A DNA stretch of 54,986 nucleotides, from the NCBI GenBank assembly GCA_023231475.1, contig JALJEE010003283.1, positions 1-54,986 of the forward strand. The letters are read 5' to 3'. Position 1 is the first letter of the stretch; each line of letters begins with the position of its first letter. The notes under the pieces are model-generated. The model did no database searches. It worked only from the letters and a program-made list of their open reading frames with translations, and was not told the DNA's origin. The stretch comes from Seison nebaliae (Eukaryota > Rotifera > Pararotatoria > Seisonacea > Seisonidae). This document shows positions 21,725 to 33,486 of the stretch, piece by piece. Made by a program: the position numbers and the translations under genes.

Positions 21725-24502
21725 TTAGCGTAATGTTTTACCTTGTTTAGTACCTTGTTTTTTCGCTGTTTTCCTTGCAGTCTTTCCAGCTAAACCTTTC
21801 GGGTTTAATTTATGTTTCTTCTTGTTAGATTTACCTTTTTTGTTTTTATTCCCCGATTTTTTCTTTTTCTTCGATTTCTCACTCACTTTATCTTTCTTTG
21901 ATTGACTTTTCGACGTTTCCTTCGATTTGTCTTTTCCTTCTGATTTATCTTTTTTCGGTTTTTTTTTCTTATCTGATTTTTCGCCTTTGTCGTCTTTCAG
22001 TCCCGTTATCTGTTCTAATTGTTTTCCCAACTCTTTTCCTGGCAAATCTAATTGTTGTAAGTTCTCCAAATTCTTTTTCAATCCCAATGTATCCGATTTA
22101 AGTTTTAATTTATCTTTTTGTTCAGATAAAAATTTCGTATTTAACGGGTCCTTTATTTGGTTACCTTTACCCTTCTCTTGTAATAACTTATTTTTAAAAT
22201 TCTTCACATCAACATCATCTTTCTTTTTCGTTTCTTTACGTTCGTTATTTCTCTTCTTTCGTTTACTTTCAATTCTTTTCTCATTTATCAATTTTCGGTG
22301 AACATTTTTAAATTGGACATCTTTAAATCTTTTCCATTCTCTATTTCTAAATTCCTCTAAAACATGTGAAGGAATTTCATCAAAATAATTTTTAAGATGA
22401 TTCACAGCATGACTATCTGTTCTCTCACGATACTCTAATTGAGCGTCTGCTCGTGCACTAGAAACTAAAAAGAAGAAATTCAAATTTAATTTCCACAATT
22501 TTTCCAATTGATAATAAATTCTAATTTAAAGTGAAACCTCTCAATCTGTTGCAGAAGATGATGACTATCCATGAACTGATAGTTATCGTCCAGGAGAGGA
22601 AGATTACGACCAATAAATTATTATCAGAGATAACGGAACCACTTAAAATATTATTAAAATCCTTTAGATCTGTATTGTCGACGGTTTGAGGATTGAGAAA
22701 GGGATTGGACCAAAAAACCCGAAAAAATGGATATCCAAATTTTCGTCTTCTTATCTCAGCGTCTTTTCTCCCCAATCCTACGATTCTTACTGCAACACGT
22801 GACTTGTAATGTTTTCTATCTCCCATAGCTCGTTTCTTTCGTATTCGATCTCTCATTCTATGAATGGTAATTTTCTAATGATTTTTTTTTTCAAAAAAAT
22901 TAATACTCTTTTAATTGTTCATCAGAAAAATGAAAATTCTTTTTCTCGTCTTTTCTATGACAATTGGCTAATTGGAGCATAAATTCTCCGGAATGGACGG
23001 TTGACGTAATGATTGGTTTGAATTGAAAACATTGGAATGAGGAGCGATTTGCAGAATGAAACAGAATAAACTAGAAAAAAGAAAAAAATAGAACATTAAT
23101 AAGAATACAACAATTATATTAATGACATAGTAGTAGTTTCGAGAATGAGATATTCTTCACTGTCAAATCATTTGTTGGTCATTAAAACGGAAAAAATTCG
23201 ATCAAGCGAATACTTATTTGCACATAACAAGACATACAGTATATCGGTAATTATTATTCGTTACGTTAAAAATAATCACATAAATGTTTTCGTCCCACTA
23301 ATATTTACTAACAAATTCAATAAAATCGATTCATTTATCACAATATATGATTATATTGTTAAAATTAAAAAGAAAATTTTGAATAGGTAAACTTCTGTTT
23401 CTCACAATATTATTATTTGTCATAAAGTCAGAAGATAAAACTATATTAATTATATAAATGATTATTTATTGTGGGGGGTAACAATATTGTAATTAAGTGT
23501 TTACTGAATAAATCGATGGATGATATTGATGGTGATGATTAAAAATTAAAGATGTGAATTAAGGGAATGGAGAAAAAGGGATAATGATGAGAGGGGAGAA
23601 TGTTAACCTTCGTGAAATGGAAATATTCCAATTGGACATGATGAAACCGAACGAAGATATGAGATAAATGCTGAATTTCTTCTTTGAATAAGAACGGAAA
23701 TGCAAACAATTTTCCTCTTTTAACATCGATACGCGATACATGAAGCGAATTATGTTTCGTATGGAGGAAATGATTACGGCTGTTCCCTTCTACTTCAGTG
23801 AGAATGGTTGCTATAGAATTATTTTGGGTCCGATGGAAATCTATTGTGATAACCAATGAGTTGTCTAACCAATTTTCATGAAGGGTTTCATTTGAGAAAT
23901 CATAATTAATTTCAATATAATATAATCTAGCAACCTTATCTAAAATCGTCACAACAAATGATATAAATCATTATAATAAGCGAATTATACCTGATATCCA
24001 AAATTTGTCGTCATACAAAATTTGAGGGTAATTACCAAAAGCATTCCTTCGTGATTTCAGAGAATTTTCTTTTGGATCTTCTAAATTACGTAAATTATTT
24101 GAGGAAGATTGTCTGTTTAGACAAATTTGGAATTGGTAGACTGATGATGGAGAGGATGAAGCGTGAATTGTATGGTAGACTGAGTCGGTTGACTTACCGA
24201 AACATTTTATCGGAGTTGCATTTTTATCGATTATCTCAATATGATTATTTAACAATGGATTATCTTAAAGAAAAGAAGAATATTTAAATAATTTTCTAAA
24301 AAAAAATTTTCAAAATATGATGGAAATACGAAAAGAAAAAAAGAGAAATCGAATTTTAACTGTTGATCATCCAACAAAGATTATGAGCCTCCCAATGTGA
24401 TAATGTTGTCAAGTTGACGATGATGGAGAATTGGTGTTGGAGGAGCCATCCGCAAATTAAATGAAAGGAATTATTTACTTGGCTGACGCTAGGGTTGACC
24501 AT
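21725..24502 (-). CDS. single-pass membrane protein with lysine-rich tail, unknown family (5' end uncertain)
   Basis: Exons: 24361-24502, 23991-24263, 23608-23939, 22907-23070, 22538-22857, 21725-22464; together 1971 nt (656 codons), all phases agreeing, which is the main evidence that they form one gene. The N-terminal 300 residues look extracellular: short beta-like segments with a few cysteines (LICGW, HNLCW, SSFQCFQF, LANCH), loosely like a CUB-type sandwich, but I would not name a domain. A basic stretch (MRDRIRKKRAMGDRKHYK) comes before one clear membrane helix (LLVVIFLSWTITISSWIVII). The tail of about 250 residues is very rich in Lys with Glu/Asp, like a KEKE segment. The 24502 end has an acceptor-like CAG just before the ATG, so upstream exons (and a signal peptide) may be missing. 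Confidence 0.6.
23071..23607 (-). other. 537-bp intron of the lysine-rich membrane protein gene
   Basis: Joins two phase-0 exons. AT-rich. An 81-codon plus-strand frame at 23145-23390 has no support. No repeat of note apart from a short G run at about 23473-23478. Confidence 0.45.
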
Positions 24503-25360
24503 CTGAAATGGATGTCAAACCAAAATTGAAATAAATTAGAAATATTCTCTAATTCATTCAACGAAAAAGAAAGAAATTTATCTCATTTCCTAATAATTAA
24601 TAATCGTAACGATTCTGTCCTCCACTTCTCGCATCTATGTTCGCATATATAAGATGAATAATTTCATTCCGTCGATTCTCTTAATATTTCATATGGGCAT
24701 GGGGAATGGATATATGTGAGTGTTGCACTTTGTCTCTCATGAATATTTGTACATCACCAATTTTTTATATTGATTAATAATTGTAAATGAAACTAATAAG
24801 TAGTAGTAGTTCGTTCGACATAAGAGAATAATAAGAGAAAAGTTATTAAATAGAAAATATCAGACAATAAGGAAGGACAATTTTAGCGAACGATAATTTC
24901 CATGATGATAATCATCCACCTTTTTAGTTAATTTCCAATATTTCACCTTATCTAAATTTTCAATTTAATTTACTGGTCGATATGACAGAGAAGGAAGAAA
25001 GAGAGGAAGCGTCAATCATTGGTAATGTCGTTGAACTATCAATGTATCCATATACCAATATCATATAGTTTTATTATCTCTTCCAATCTAAAAGTATCAT
25101 TCCCATTATGCCTACAAATGAGAGGTAGATTTCGCGCGTAATATGGAATGTAAAATTTAAATCCATCTTCCCAATTATGTCACATAATTACAACTCCTTT
25201 GACTTCTTCCTTCTTCGATGTTGCAGAAAATTTGTTATCTCTCAGTCTCTACTTCCATTCACTAAAAGATTCGGTGCTACAGAAAAAGAAGCAAGTGAAA
25301 AAGTGGAACATGTTCTAATTTTTTAAAGAAAAACGAAATATTTTCCACATTTAACGAAAA
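24503..25360. other. intergenic region upstream of the cyclase and of the membrane protein gene
   Basis: Should hold the cyclase promoter and perhaps 5' exons of the minus-strand membrane protein; I could not identify such an exon with confidence. A TATATAAG box on the plus strand at about 24646-24653 is 700 bp from the cyclase start and is not convincing as its promoter. Confidence 0.4.
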
Positions 25361-28300
25361 ATGTATGGTTTGTTAATTGATGCCGTCATCAATTGTATCG
25401 TGGAACAATATGGTGCCGATGTTTGGAAGAAAGTCCAAAAGAAAACTCGATTAGATAACGACACATTTAACATACACACCAAATACAATGAGACGATTAT
25501 TCCTCGTATTGCACGATCACTAAGTCACATCATAAGTTAGTGGAAATGAATATTTCAGAAATTTATTATTTTACAACGAAAACAATTTCTTAAAACAATT
25601 TTTTTATAATTTCTTAAGAGAAACCGATCGATGATGTAATGTTAAAGTTTGGGACATATTTTATCCATCATATGGGATATCATGGTTATGACAAAATACT
25701 GAGAATATTGGGTCGGAATTTAAGAGATTTCTTAAATGGTTTGGACAATTTACACGAATATGTGAAAACGACGTTAGATTATTAAAATGAGAATAAAACC
25801 TAATGAAAATTTTTTAATTTGTTGATAGATATGATCGATTACGTCCACCATCCTTCTTCATTGAAAATGAGAATATGACTGGTCTCGATCTCCATTACCA
25901 TAGCAGAAGGAAAGGGTATACACATTATGTTCGAGGACAAATTATAGAAGTTTTTACAATTCAATTTATTTTAAATTTCGATCAATTCAAATGAAATTTT
26001 TTCTAAAAGATTGCCCGGGTCTTCTATGACATTGAATTGGTTTGTGATATTATCAGTGAGACGGAATGTGATAACATGTCAATAGTGAAATATCGATTAA
26101 CTTTCGATAATACGGCATTCTTTATGGAGAATGAGGATGATGATGAAGATGAGGATGAGGGAGATGAAGAGGAAGAAAGAGTTGTGAATGGTGAAACAAA
26201 TAATACACTTCACAAAGTGGAGACATTGAGCAATAATTTGCATAACACGAGAAGGAAGAGTGGCGCGCTCAAATTCTTACAAGACAAACCAATAAACTGT
26301 GAACAATTTTTGGAGTTATTTCCATTTCATGTTATCTTCGATAATCAAATGGAAATCGTTAATACTGGCGTCTCCCTTAATGTGACTATTCCACATTTGA
26401 TTGGTGAAAGAATCGTCGACATTTTCACTCTCGTACGTCCCGTTGTTGGATTCACTTGGAAGAATGTTTAAATTTCATTTTTTTCTTGAATTTTCCTTCA
26501 AATATTCCGACAGATTATGCAACATTATAACAATATATTCGATGTGGTTAGTCAAGCGCCAGTAGGTTGTACAGACACCGAACCCAAGAAAGACGATCCG
26601 GACAATCCAAAAGATAGTCTGTTAACAGCTTTGTCAAAACAAGAGGAACATAAACCAGGTTAAATTCCATCAATTCCTTCATAAATTCCATCAATATGAA
26701 TTCCATTTGTTTAATAGATCAAGATGTTTATTTACAATTGAGAGGACAAATGTTGTATGTTGAGGAATGGTCATGTGTCATTTATTTGGGTACGCCAGTG
26801 CTACAAAATATCAGTGTGATGTTGAAAGCATCTCTTTATATCAACGATTTAAGTATGCACGATTCATCTCGCGATTTGGTATTGGCAGGAACACAACAAG
26901 CAGCTGAACTGAAACTTGCACTCGAACAAGAAAAAACGAAAACGAAAACGTTGGAAGATAATATGGAGAAATTGAATGTTGAAATGCAGAAAACTGATCA
27001 TCTTTTGTATCAGATGATTCCCAAGAAAATTGCAGATCGTTTACGAGCTGGAGAACCGGTTACGAAATTATCAGAAGTTTTCGACAATGTCACCATTCTC
27101 TTCAGTGACATTGTCAGTTTTACAAAAACTTGTTCGAAATTAAAACCAATCGATGTCGTTTCGATGTTGAATGAGATGTATACGAAATTCGATCATTGTT
27201 TGGAGCAACATAATGTTTATAAAGTTAACACGTTTTTAAACCATGCAAAAATTTAAGCCCATTTCAGGTGGAGACAATTGGTGATGCTTATATGATTGTA
27301 TCGGGAGCACCAGAAGTCACTCACAATCATGTTGAAGAGATAATTAATATGGCATTCGACATGTTATTGGCGACGACAACTCTCATCAATCCATCGACAA
27401 AAGAACCTTTAAGGATTCGGTTACACATTTACATTCATGAAAATTCAACATCCATTCCAGTATCGGAGCACATTCGGGACCAGTAGTAGCTGGAGTGGTT
27501 GGTTTGAAAATGCCTCGTTATTGCTTATTTGGTGAGACGGTAACGATTGCTGGAAAAATGGAGTCAGGCGGCCAAGTTAATTAAAAATATCAAAAAAATT
27601 AAATTAATTATTATTATGAAAAATTTTAAAATATTTTTCAGCCGATGCATATTCATATTTCAGAGAATGCGAAGAATCTGTTAACATCAAATAATTTCGA
27701 GATAATTCAAAACAATAAAAATGTTCGACAAAAAACTTTTTTTGTCATGGGAAAAGTGACGTTGAATGGAGATTTATTTAAAGTTCCGTTAACGGATCAT
27801 GAAATAATCGACACTCAATTCTTGGCAAAAAAGTATTTGGGTTTTGAAGTGACACGACCGGTAAATAGTATTTCTTATCGATCACCATTATCACCTGGTA
27901 TGTCGCCACGAACATCTCAAGGAACGGCTGTATCTGCAACAATTAATACCTCAATTGAAATTCCAAACACATATCAACGACTGTCGATGAAAGGACAAGA
28001 TTTGACGACAAGAAAAGAAAAAAGTCCTTCAGTTTTATCTATCGATATATTCTCAAAGAATAGTAATGTGGAATTGAGAGCGAAGTTGGATGAATCAGAG
28101 AACGATGTAATTCAAGAACAACCGTCGAATGAATTAGTTACATCATCAAATAAGAAGAATGATGAATTTAACCCATTCGGACAATTGAAATTAAATCGAC
28201 CGAACAAACCAATTATAAAAGTTTCAGAGATCGAAGCAGAGAAGAACAATGTTTCAGTCAATTCTCCTCAACAATCGTTAACACCAATCAATTCGGCATC

Positions 28301-28703
28301 TTCACAGAGTAATTTCTTAACGGTTAATTGTCCAAAACTCAATTTACCTAGCGAGAAACGACTGATCGAATCGAAATCGAAAAATTTAGTTAACGGAAAT
28401 ATCGAAATGAATTCTGCCGATTCGACATCACTTCTAATTCAACCTAAAGTTCCTCCAAATCCAATCGACGAAAATCATTCGGATAACAATAGCAATCATT
28501 CGAATGAGAATACATATCGAATGGAATTAAAATCCAAATCAACAAATAATTTAAATGAAATATCATCAGAAGATGGAAATGAAACACACGCAGGAAAGAA
28601 GAAAACGTCGTTAATTGATATGGAGAAGATTGAAATTAAAAGAAGTAATTCAAAATTTACCGTCTGTGCTAAACAGATGTCGAGTGTTTGCACAATTTCA
28701 TAG
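25361..28703 (+). CDS. atypical soluble guanylyl cyclase, Gyc88E-like
   Basis: Haem-containing cyclase making cGMP in response to O2 or NO. Exons: 25361-25535, 25619-25772, 25829-25949, 26010-26465, 26514-26658, 26718-27223, 27268-27419, 27461-27575, 27642-28703; total 2886 nt, 961 residues. The H-NOX domain starts MYGLLIDAV; the proximal haem His is residue 104 (NLHEYV) and the YxSxR haem contact is present (YHSRR). An acidic insert ([14 protein letters not shown]) precedes the HNOBA domain. The helix before catalysis ([16 protein letters not shown]) is closest to fly Gyc88E. The catalytic domain keeps the metal Asp481 (FSDIV) and Asp525 (GDAY), the guanine-specifying Glu (KVETIG) and Cys (PRYCLFG). 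However, the Asn/Arg of NTASRM are Thr598 and Lys602 (VTIAGKM). A 300-residue Ser/Asn-rich tail follows, as in Gyc88E. Confidence 0.92.
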
Positions 28704-28847
28704 AACTCACATTAATTATATTAATTAATGAATTAATATTTATTCGATTATATTTATGTAATTTATTTGAAATTTCTAATTTTTCATCTCGATTTCCTTT
28801 TCACTAAATTTCGATTTAGTTCTCATCAATAGAAGTTATTTTCAAAA

Positions 28848-29888
28848 ATGTCTTTCCTTCTTTTTGGTATTTCTTTCGACGCCTTAAAGGATTACACACG
28901 AACATTCTGCGGTCCCGAAGGAGCGAACGAACGTTTCTCCATTAATTTGTAGAAAGAAAAAATTAATTTATAATTTACATTTTCCCCCATATATCATCAG
29001 CTGGAATTATTGGTGTATTTCTCAGATTCTTTAATGTGTTCCCTCCCGGATTATTTTTCGGGACAGTTTTCTCCTTCTACGGATTATTAGTAGCCGACTC
29101 AGCATTCCAAGATTTAACTCAAAATTTAACTGGATATTACGAATATAAGTTAGTGGGAAAAGAAATTTTAAAATTCAAAATCAATTTCATTTACTTTCCA
29201 GTATCAAATATTATACGAGTTGGGAGAATATCATTTTATATGTCGTCATATTCTTCATTTGTTTGGAGACGACGTTCGGTCTATTACTCTCTCATTTTGC
29301 TGGTGGTTTTGATGTGACTTTCAGTCTTGTCATTCTCATGTCTCAACTCGTCCAAACTATTGTTAGGAAATTTAAATTTTCATAATTTGATGTTTGAATT
29401 TAATAATCAGTTCTCATTGGCGGTGTTATGTCTATCGATTTGTGGGACGATGTTAGGTGCTCTATTCAGTAGTACGATTTTCCCTTTTGAAATGTTCCGA
29501 CGATATTGCAACTTCGCTGATGTTTACAGTGATCTGTATTGTATATCAGGAAAGAATTATGGTTAGAAAGAGAATTTATTAGATGAATTATAATTAGAAA
29601 AAGGCTTCTTCTATTCCACCTTATATTGTGGCAATGAACTAATCGAATTATGTATTCAAACAAACAAGAGTAAACATTCTTGGTTTATTTGTGGGATTGG
29701 TCTCCTGCTCGTGGGAATGGGACAAGTTAAGATTTATTTAGATGAAGGTGAATAAAATGTTGATAATAAATGGAAAAATTATACAGGGATTCATCTATAA
29801 AAGTTTACGTGAGATCCAATATCGGTCGAGAGTGGCGGACATCGCACCAATCTTCTGGAACGAATTAACCAAATTACGTTTTAGTTAA
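28848..29888 (+). CDS. four-helix integral membrane protein, unknown family
   Basis: Exons: 28848-28932, 29001-29148, 29202-29361, 29411-29561, 29598-29725, 29787-29888; total 774 nt, 257 residues, all phases agreeing. Four membrane helices are seen: about residues 31-60 (with [15 protein letters not shown]), 91-116 ([18 protein letters not shown]), 133-152 ([17 protein letters not shown]) and 207-221 ([14 protein letters not shown]). The loop between helices 3 and 4 has four cysteines (YCNF, YCIS, YCGN, ELCI). The C-terminus is basic ([13 protein letters not shown]). Layout is reminiscent of tetraspanin-like proteins, but the CCG motif is absent and I cannot assign a family. The gene starts only 144 bp after the cyclase stop on the same strand, and its stop overlaps that of the convergent calcium-channel beta gene. 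Confidence 0.72.
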
Positions 29889-32490
29889 ACACGAAATTGT
29901 GAAGTATCGTAATGTGAATAAGCTGAATCGTTCTTTGTTGATCCGGTGTTGATGTTGAAGTTGGTCTGGGGTAAATGCTGAACGAATTGTCGAGGATCGG
30001 ATGGTGCTGTCGTTACATTGATGGTTTTTAGATAATGAGTATCATGTGGATCACTTTTCATGGGATTGATGTATCTCTTCAAATGATCGTCATCCATCGG
30101 ATTGCGTTGAATGGAACCGATGGGTTGCGCTGAATTATTTTGCACCGAATCTGCATGCATTGTCGATGAAACCATTTGTTGATGTGCATTATTCGGAATG
30201 GTTGTTGTTGACATCGAACTATTTTGTATCATGTTCTTCATTGGCATTTGTTGCGTTTGTACTCGATAATGATTCGATGGAGATGTATTAGGATTCGGAT
30301 TACGATCATTGGAAGAATAATATGGTGTCACTTGAGGTTGATGGATATTGTGAGCGGGAGGTGAATGTGTTGGAGAAGGAAGAGGAGGATGTGTCGTCTG
30401 CCAATATGATTCCAAAAAATCATCAAGATGCATACAAGCATCATCTAATTGATTCTCTTCCAATATCAGATCGAACATTTCCGTCGGACATTGAGCCAAT
30501 TTATCAGCAGTCACCAACTGAACATTCAAATGACGAGATTGTGATTTGCCTCTTGCTTTGATCAATCGTTGGAGGACCTGAATAATGGAAAATTGAAAAA
30601 ATAATTTTGGAAAAAAATTTGAAAACTTTTGGTGAAGAAATTTTCAAATGAACAATTAATGGAGCGAGTGCAGTTTTAACGAGTTGTGATGGATGATTTA
30701 TTGTGTCACAATCCAAAACTAATAATTGCATAGAACGTGCTAATTCGAAAATTCGCTGAATTTCCTGCACCACTTCAGCAATTCCTGTCAAACGAGATGG
30801 CACTTGTCCAATGGCACCTTGTGTTCCAACTGGTCCCCTTCCATTATTCCTTCCTGATGCTTCGGCATTTGCTGCTGTGGCTGCTGCATTCAATGTCTGC
30901 ATCGAACCGACCAATGATCGTTTCGCTAATGAAATATCAGCCGTTACATGAGTTATCATAATTCTTAAAAATAATTAGTAAATTCAAAATTGAAAAAAGT
31001 AAAGAAAAGACCTTCCTTCAAATTTCTTTTTCAAATGATCGAAAATCGCTTTTTGCATCATATCCGTCACTTCATATCCTTTCAATGATGGACCGACAAT
31101 AACGACCGGTCTCATCAACGGAACGACTTCATATGGTTCCAAATGATCTTGCTATTTAAAAAATAAAAGAAAAAATAATTAAAATAATATTGAAAATTAA
31201 AACTTTTCGAAAGAAATTTTTCCTTCTTTCTTTCGGATTGATCAATGCTGGTGATTTGACGGCATTATTTGTGTTGTTATCTTTCGAATTACTAAAATCG
31301 AAATTGAAATCGTCGTCGTCGTCTTGTAGAGAGTCGTTGTTCATTTCATCGTTACCTTCAAAAATGAATAGAATTAAAGAATTGGAATTATGGAAGAGAT
31401 TTATAAGAGAAATCAGATGAATAATTAAAAGCAGAACTTAATTGAACAGAGAGGTGAGAAATGATTCGAGGTTAGCTCATCCGATTAATAGAAAAACAAT
31501 AGATTAATAATAGAGGAAATTATTGGTAGAATGCTTACTCTCATCTCCATTGCTTCCTACAAATTGGATTTTGGTAAGTAAATATGATTTCATCAATATG
31601 AAAAGGAGAAATAGAAGTGAGAAAGATGAAGTGAATGTTCCCCGAGAAGAAAAAATGTTCGAAGTGCAGAACGGATAAATTGAAATTTTATCAATTTGTT
31701 TTTAAATTTTCATGTGCATAATTAAAATTTAATGTTTATTCTTTTAACGAAATAATGTGAAATGAGCACCTGTTCCTTTAGTTAATTTACTTCTCTTCAA
31801 ATATTGTAATCGTCTGACTGATTCTAATTTAGCAGGTGATGGTATGAAACCGATATCACAACCCTCTTTAATTAATCGTCCAATCCACCAATCTTCGTTA
31901 TATTTCTTAATAATATTTAAATGAATTTAGAAGTAAATGAAAATTAGTGTTGAGAAAAAGAAACTTCTCGAATGTGGAGAAATTCTTTCACACCAAACGA
32001 TACTGCTCGTCCATGAACGGGAGAATCGTCGTCCATCGTCCCATCGTATGCCACATTCGTACGGACAGCGAATGCCACACTTTTATGCTAATAAATATGA
32101 TTAGGAGATTCAGATGTAGAAAAAGACAACTCTCGACTGTTCCAAACATTCCCAAGCATCTCGACGTTGTTGTTGTTTGAATGTTAAAGAATCGGCAGCT
32201 CCAGCTATTCCATATTTAGTCGCAGACGAAACAGATATATTCGGCAATGCATTCTTCCGATTCAACACGGCACTACTCTGTGCCATTGATGATGAGCCTG
32301 GTCCAGCGAAGTTCTTTATTTGAGTTTTCGTCGCGCCAAATACTTCTTTTTCATCTTCCAACAATTCCGCGATTATTTTTTTGTTCTCTTTCTCCATCGC
32401 TTCATCGCGCATGTTTTCTGGTTTCGTCAAGAAGTCGTTCTTCATTCCCGCTTCTCTCTTGTTCATTCTCTCGTGTTTCTTTTCATTCAT
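29885..32490 (-). CDS. CACNB: voltage-gated calcium channel beta subunit
   Basis: Cytoplasmic MAGUK-type subunit that binds the channel alpha-1 interaction domain, aiding trafficking and gating. Exons: 32131-32490, 31965-32087, 31770-31905, 31539-31556, 31204-31355, 31012-31151, 30627-30963, 29885-30577; total 1959 nt, 652 residues. The SH3 half has [13 protein letters not shown] and [15 protein letters not shown]; the guanylate-kinase-like half has [31 protein letters not shown] and [19 protein letters not shown]. The conserved end [20 protein letters not shown] is followed by a Pro/Asn/Gln-rich tail ending in YDTSQFRV. The hinge is encoded by an 18-bp microexon and an acidic exon ([10 protein letters not shown]), the usual place for alternative splicing. 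The first exon gives a Lys/Glu-rich N-terminus; its ATG follows an in-frame stop, and other first exons are possible. Confidence 0.95.
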
Positions 32491-33486
32491 TTTGTCCTTA
32501 TACGTATGTCCCTCTCTCCTATTTCTATTTTATGTGCCTCTATAAAAGAACAATGTTTTTTTTTCTTATTTCCTTCCCATCAGCTATTGCCACATTTGCT
32601 TAATATTACTTTCTATTACGTCTACATCTCATTCATTTACTTCTATCTCTTTCTCCCTCTCTCTCTCTCTCTGTCTTTCTCACTATGATAATTTGCATCA
32701 TCTTCTCCACTCCTCCAACTTATCGATGAGCCACCTCCCCCCACCAAAAATATGCAAAAAAGAAGCATTTATTTACCAAATCTAAAATTATTCAGAAAAG
32801 AGAAACTAGACGAAAATCTAAAACGAATATACGATTAGTCTGTCTTTTCGAAGGGATGGCCATGACAGTTTTCATATTTCTTCCCCAATAGAACATCTTT
32901 GTCTATCAATCAGTAAACACAATTATCTCATGTCCATCAGTCCCATACATATCACTCAATTTCGTTGAAAACGAATAAATTTAACTCGTTATAAGTAACC
33001 ATATCATGCATCATATCAATTAGTCATCATATTTTCCCATCATAATTATTATTGACTTTCGGTAAACGAAACTGATTAAAGCACCAAAATTATCCTTCAA
33101 ATTTTCCTCACAATTTTTTTCTTTCACTTCAAATTTTACAATTTTAATTTTAGAGTTCGATATTAAATTAGGAATTAATCTACTTTTCCATTTTTTACAA
33201 AATTTTAAAATTCGTAAATTATCATCGATCTTAAATCGATCAAATCAAAGAAAAATTTTTAAATTAATTAATTTATCCTCAAAAGTTTACAATGTCTTAC
33301 TGAGATGTTAAAATAGATAGAATGGAAAGATACGAAAGATAATTTACTGAGGAAGAAATAAAAATATTAAATAAATTTCTGAAAAACTTTAAGAAAAAAT
33401 TCATTGATAACTTAAACATTTCGTACATATCCAAAACAAAAAAACTAAAATATTTTCAACATTGTCATTAAACTGTAAGGTCATTT
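32491..33486. other. intergenic, CACNB promoter side
   Basis: Between the first known CACNB exon and the 3' end of the polyhomeotic-like gene, both on the minus strand. Contains a (CT)n tract. Alternative first exons of CACNB could lie here, but I see none. Confidence 0.45.
32651..32675. repeat. (CT)n pyrimidine repeat
   Basis: CT dinucleotide run with one G interruption, 160 bp upstream of the CACNB start codon (GA on the transcribed sense strand). Confidence 0.75.

Noticed and set aside
23145-23390. 81-codon plus-strand frame inside an intron of the lysine-rich membrane protein
   Set aside because: No family match, AT-rich composition, no clear control signals; unlike the two nested genes in the WD intron it has no supporting splice or domain evidence.
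24646-24653. TATATAAG as cyclase TATA box
   Set aside because: About 700 bp from the start codon and common by chance in this AT content.
32247-32688. Plus-strand frames opposite the first CACNB exon
   Set aside because: Phe/Ser-rich antisense frames over a well-supported exon and a CT repeat.
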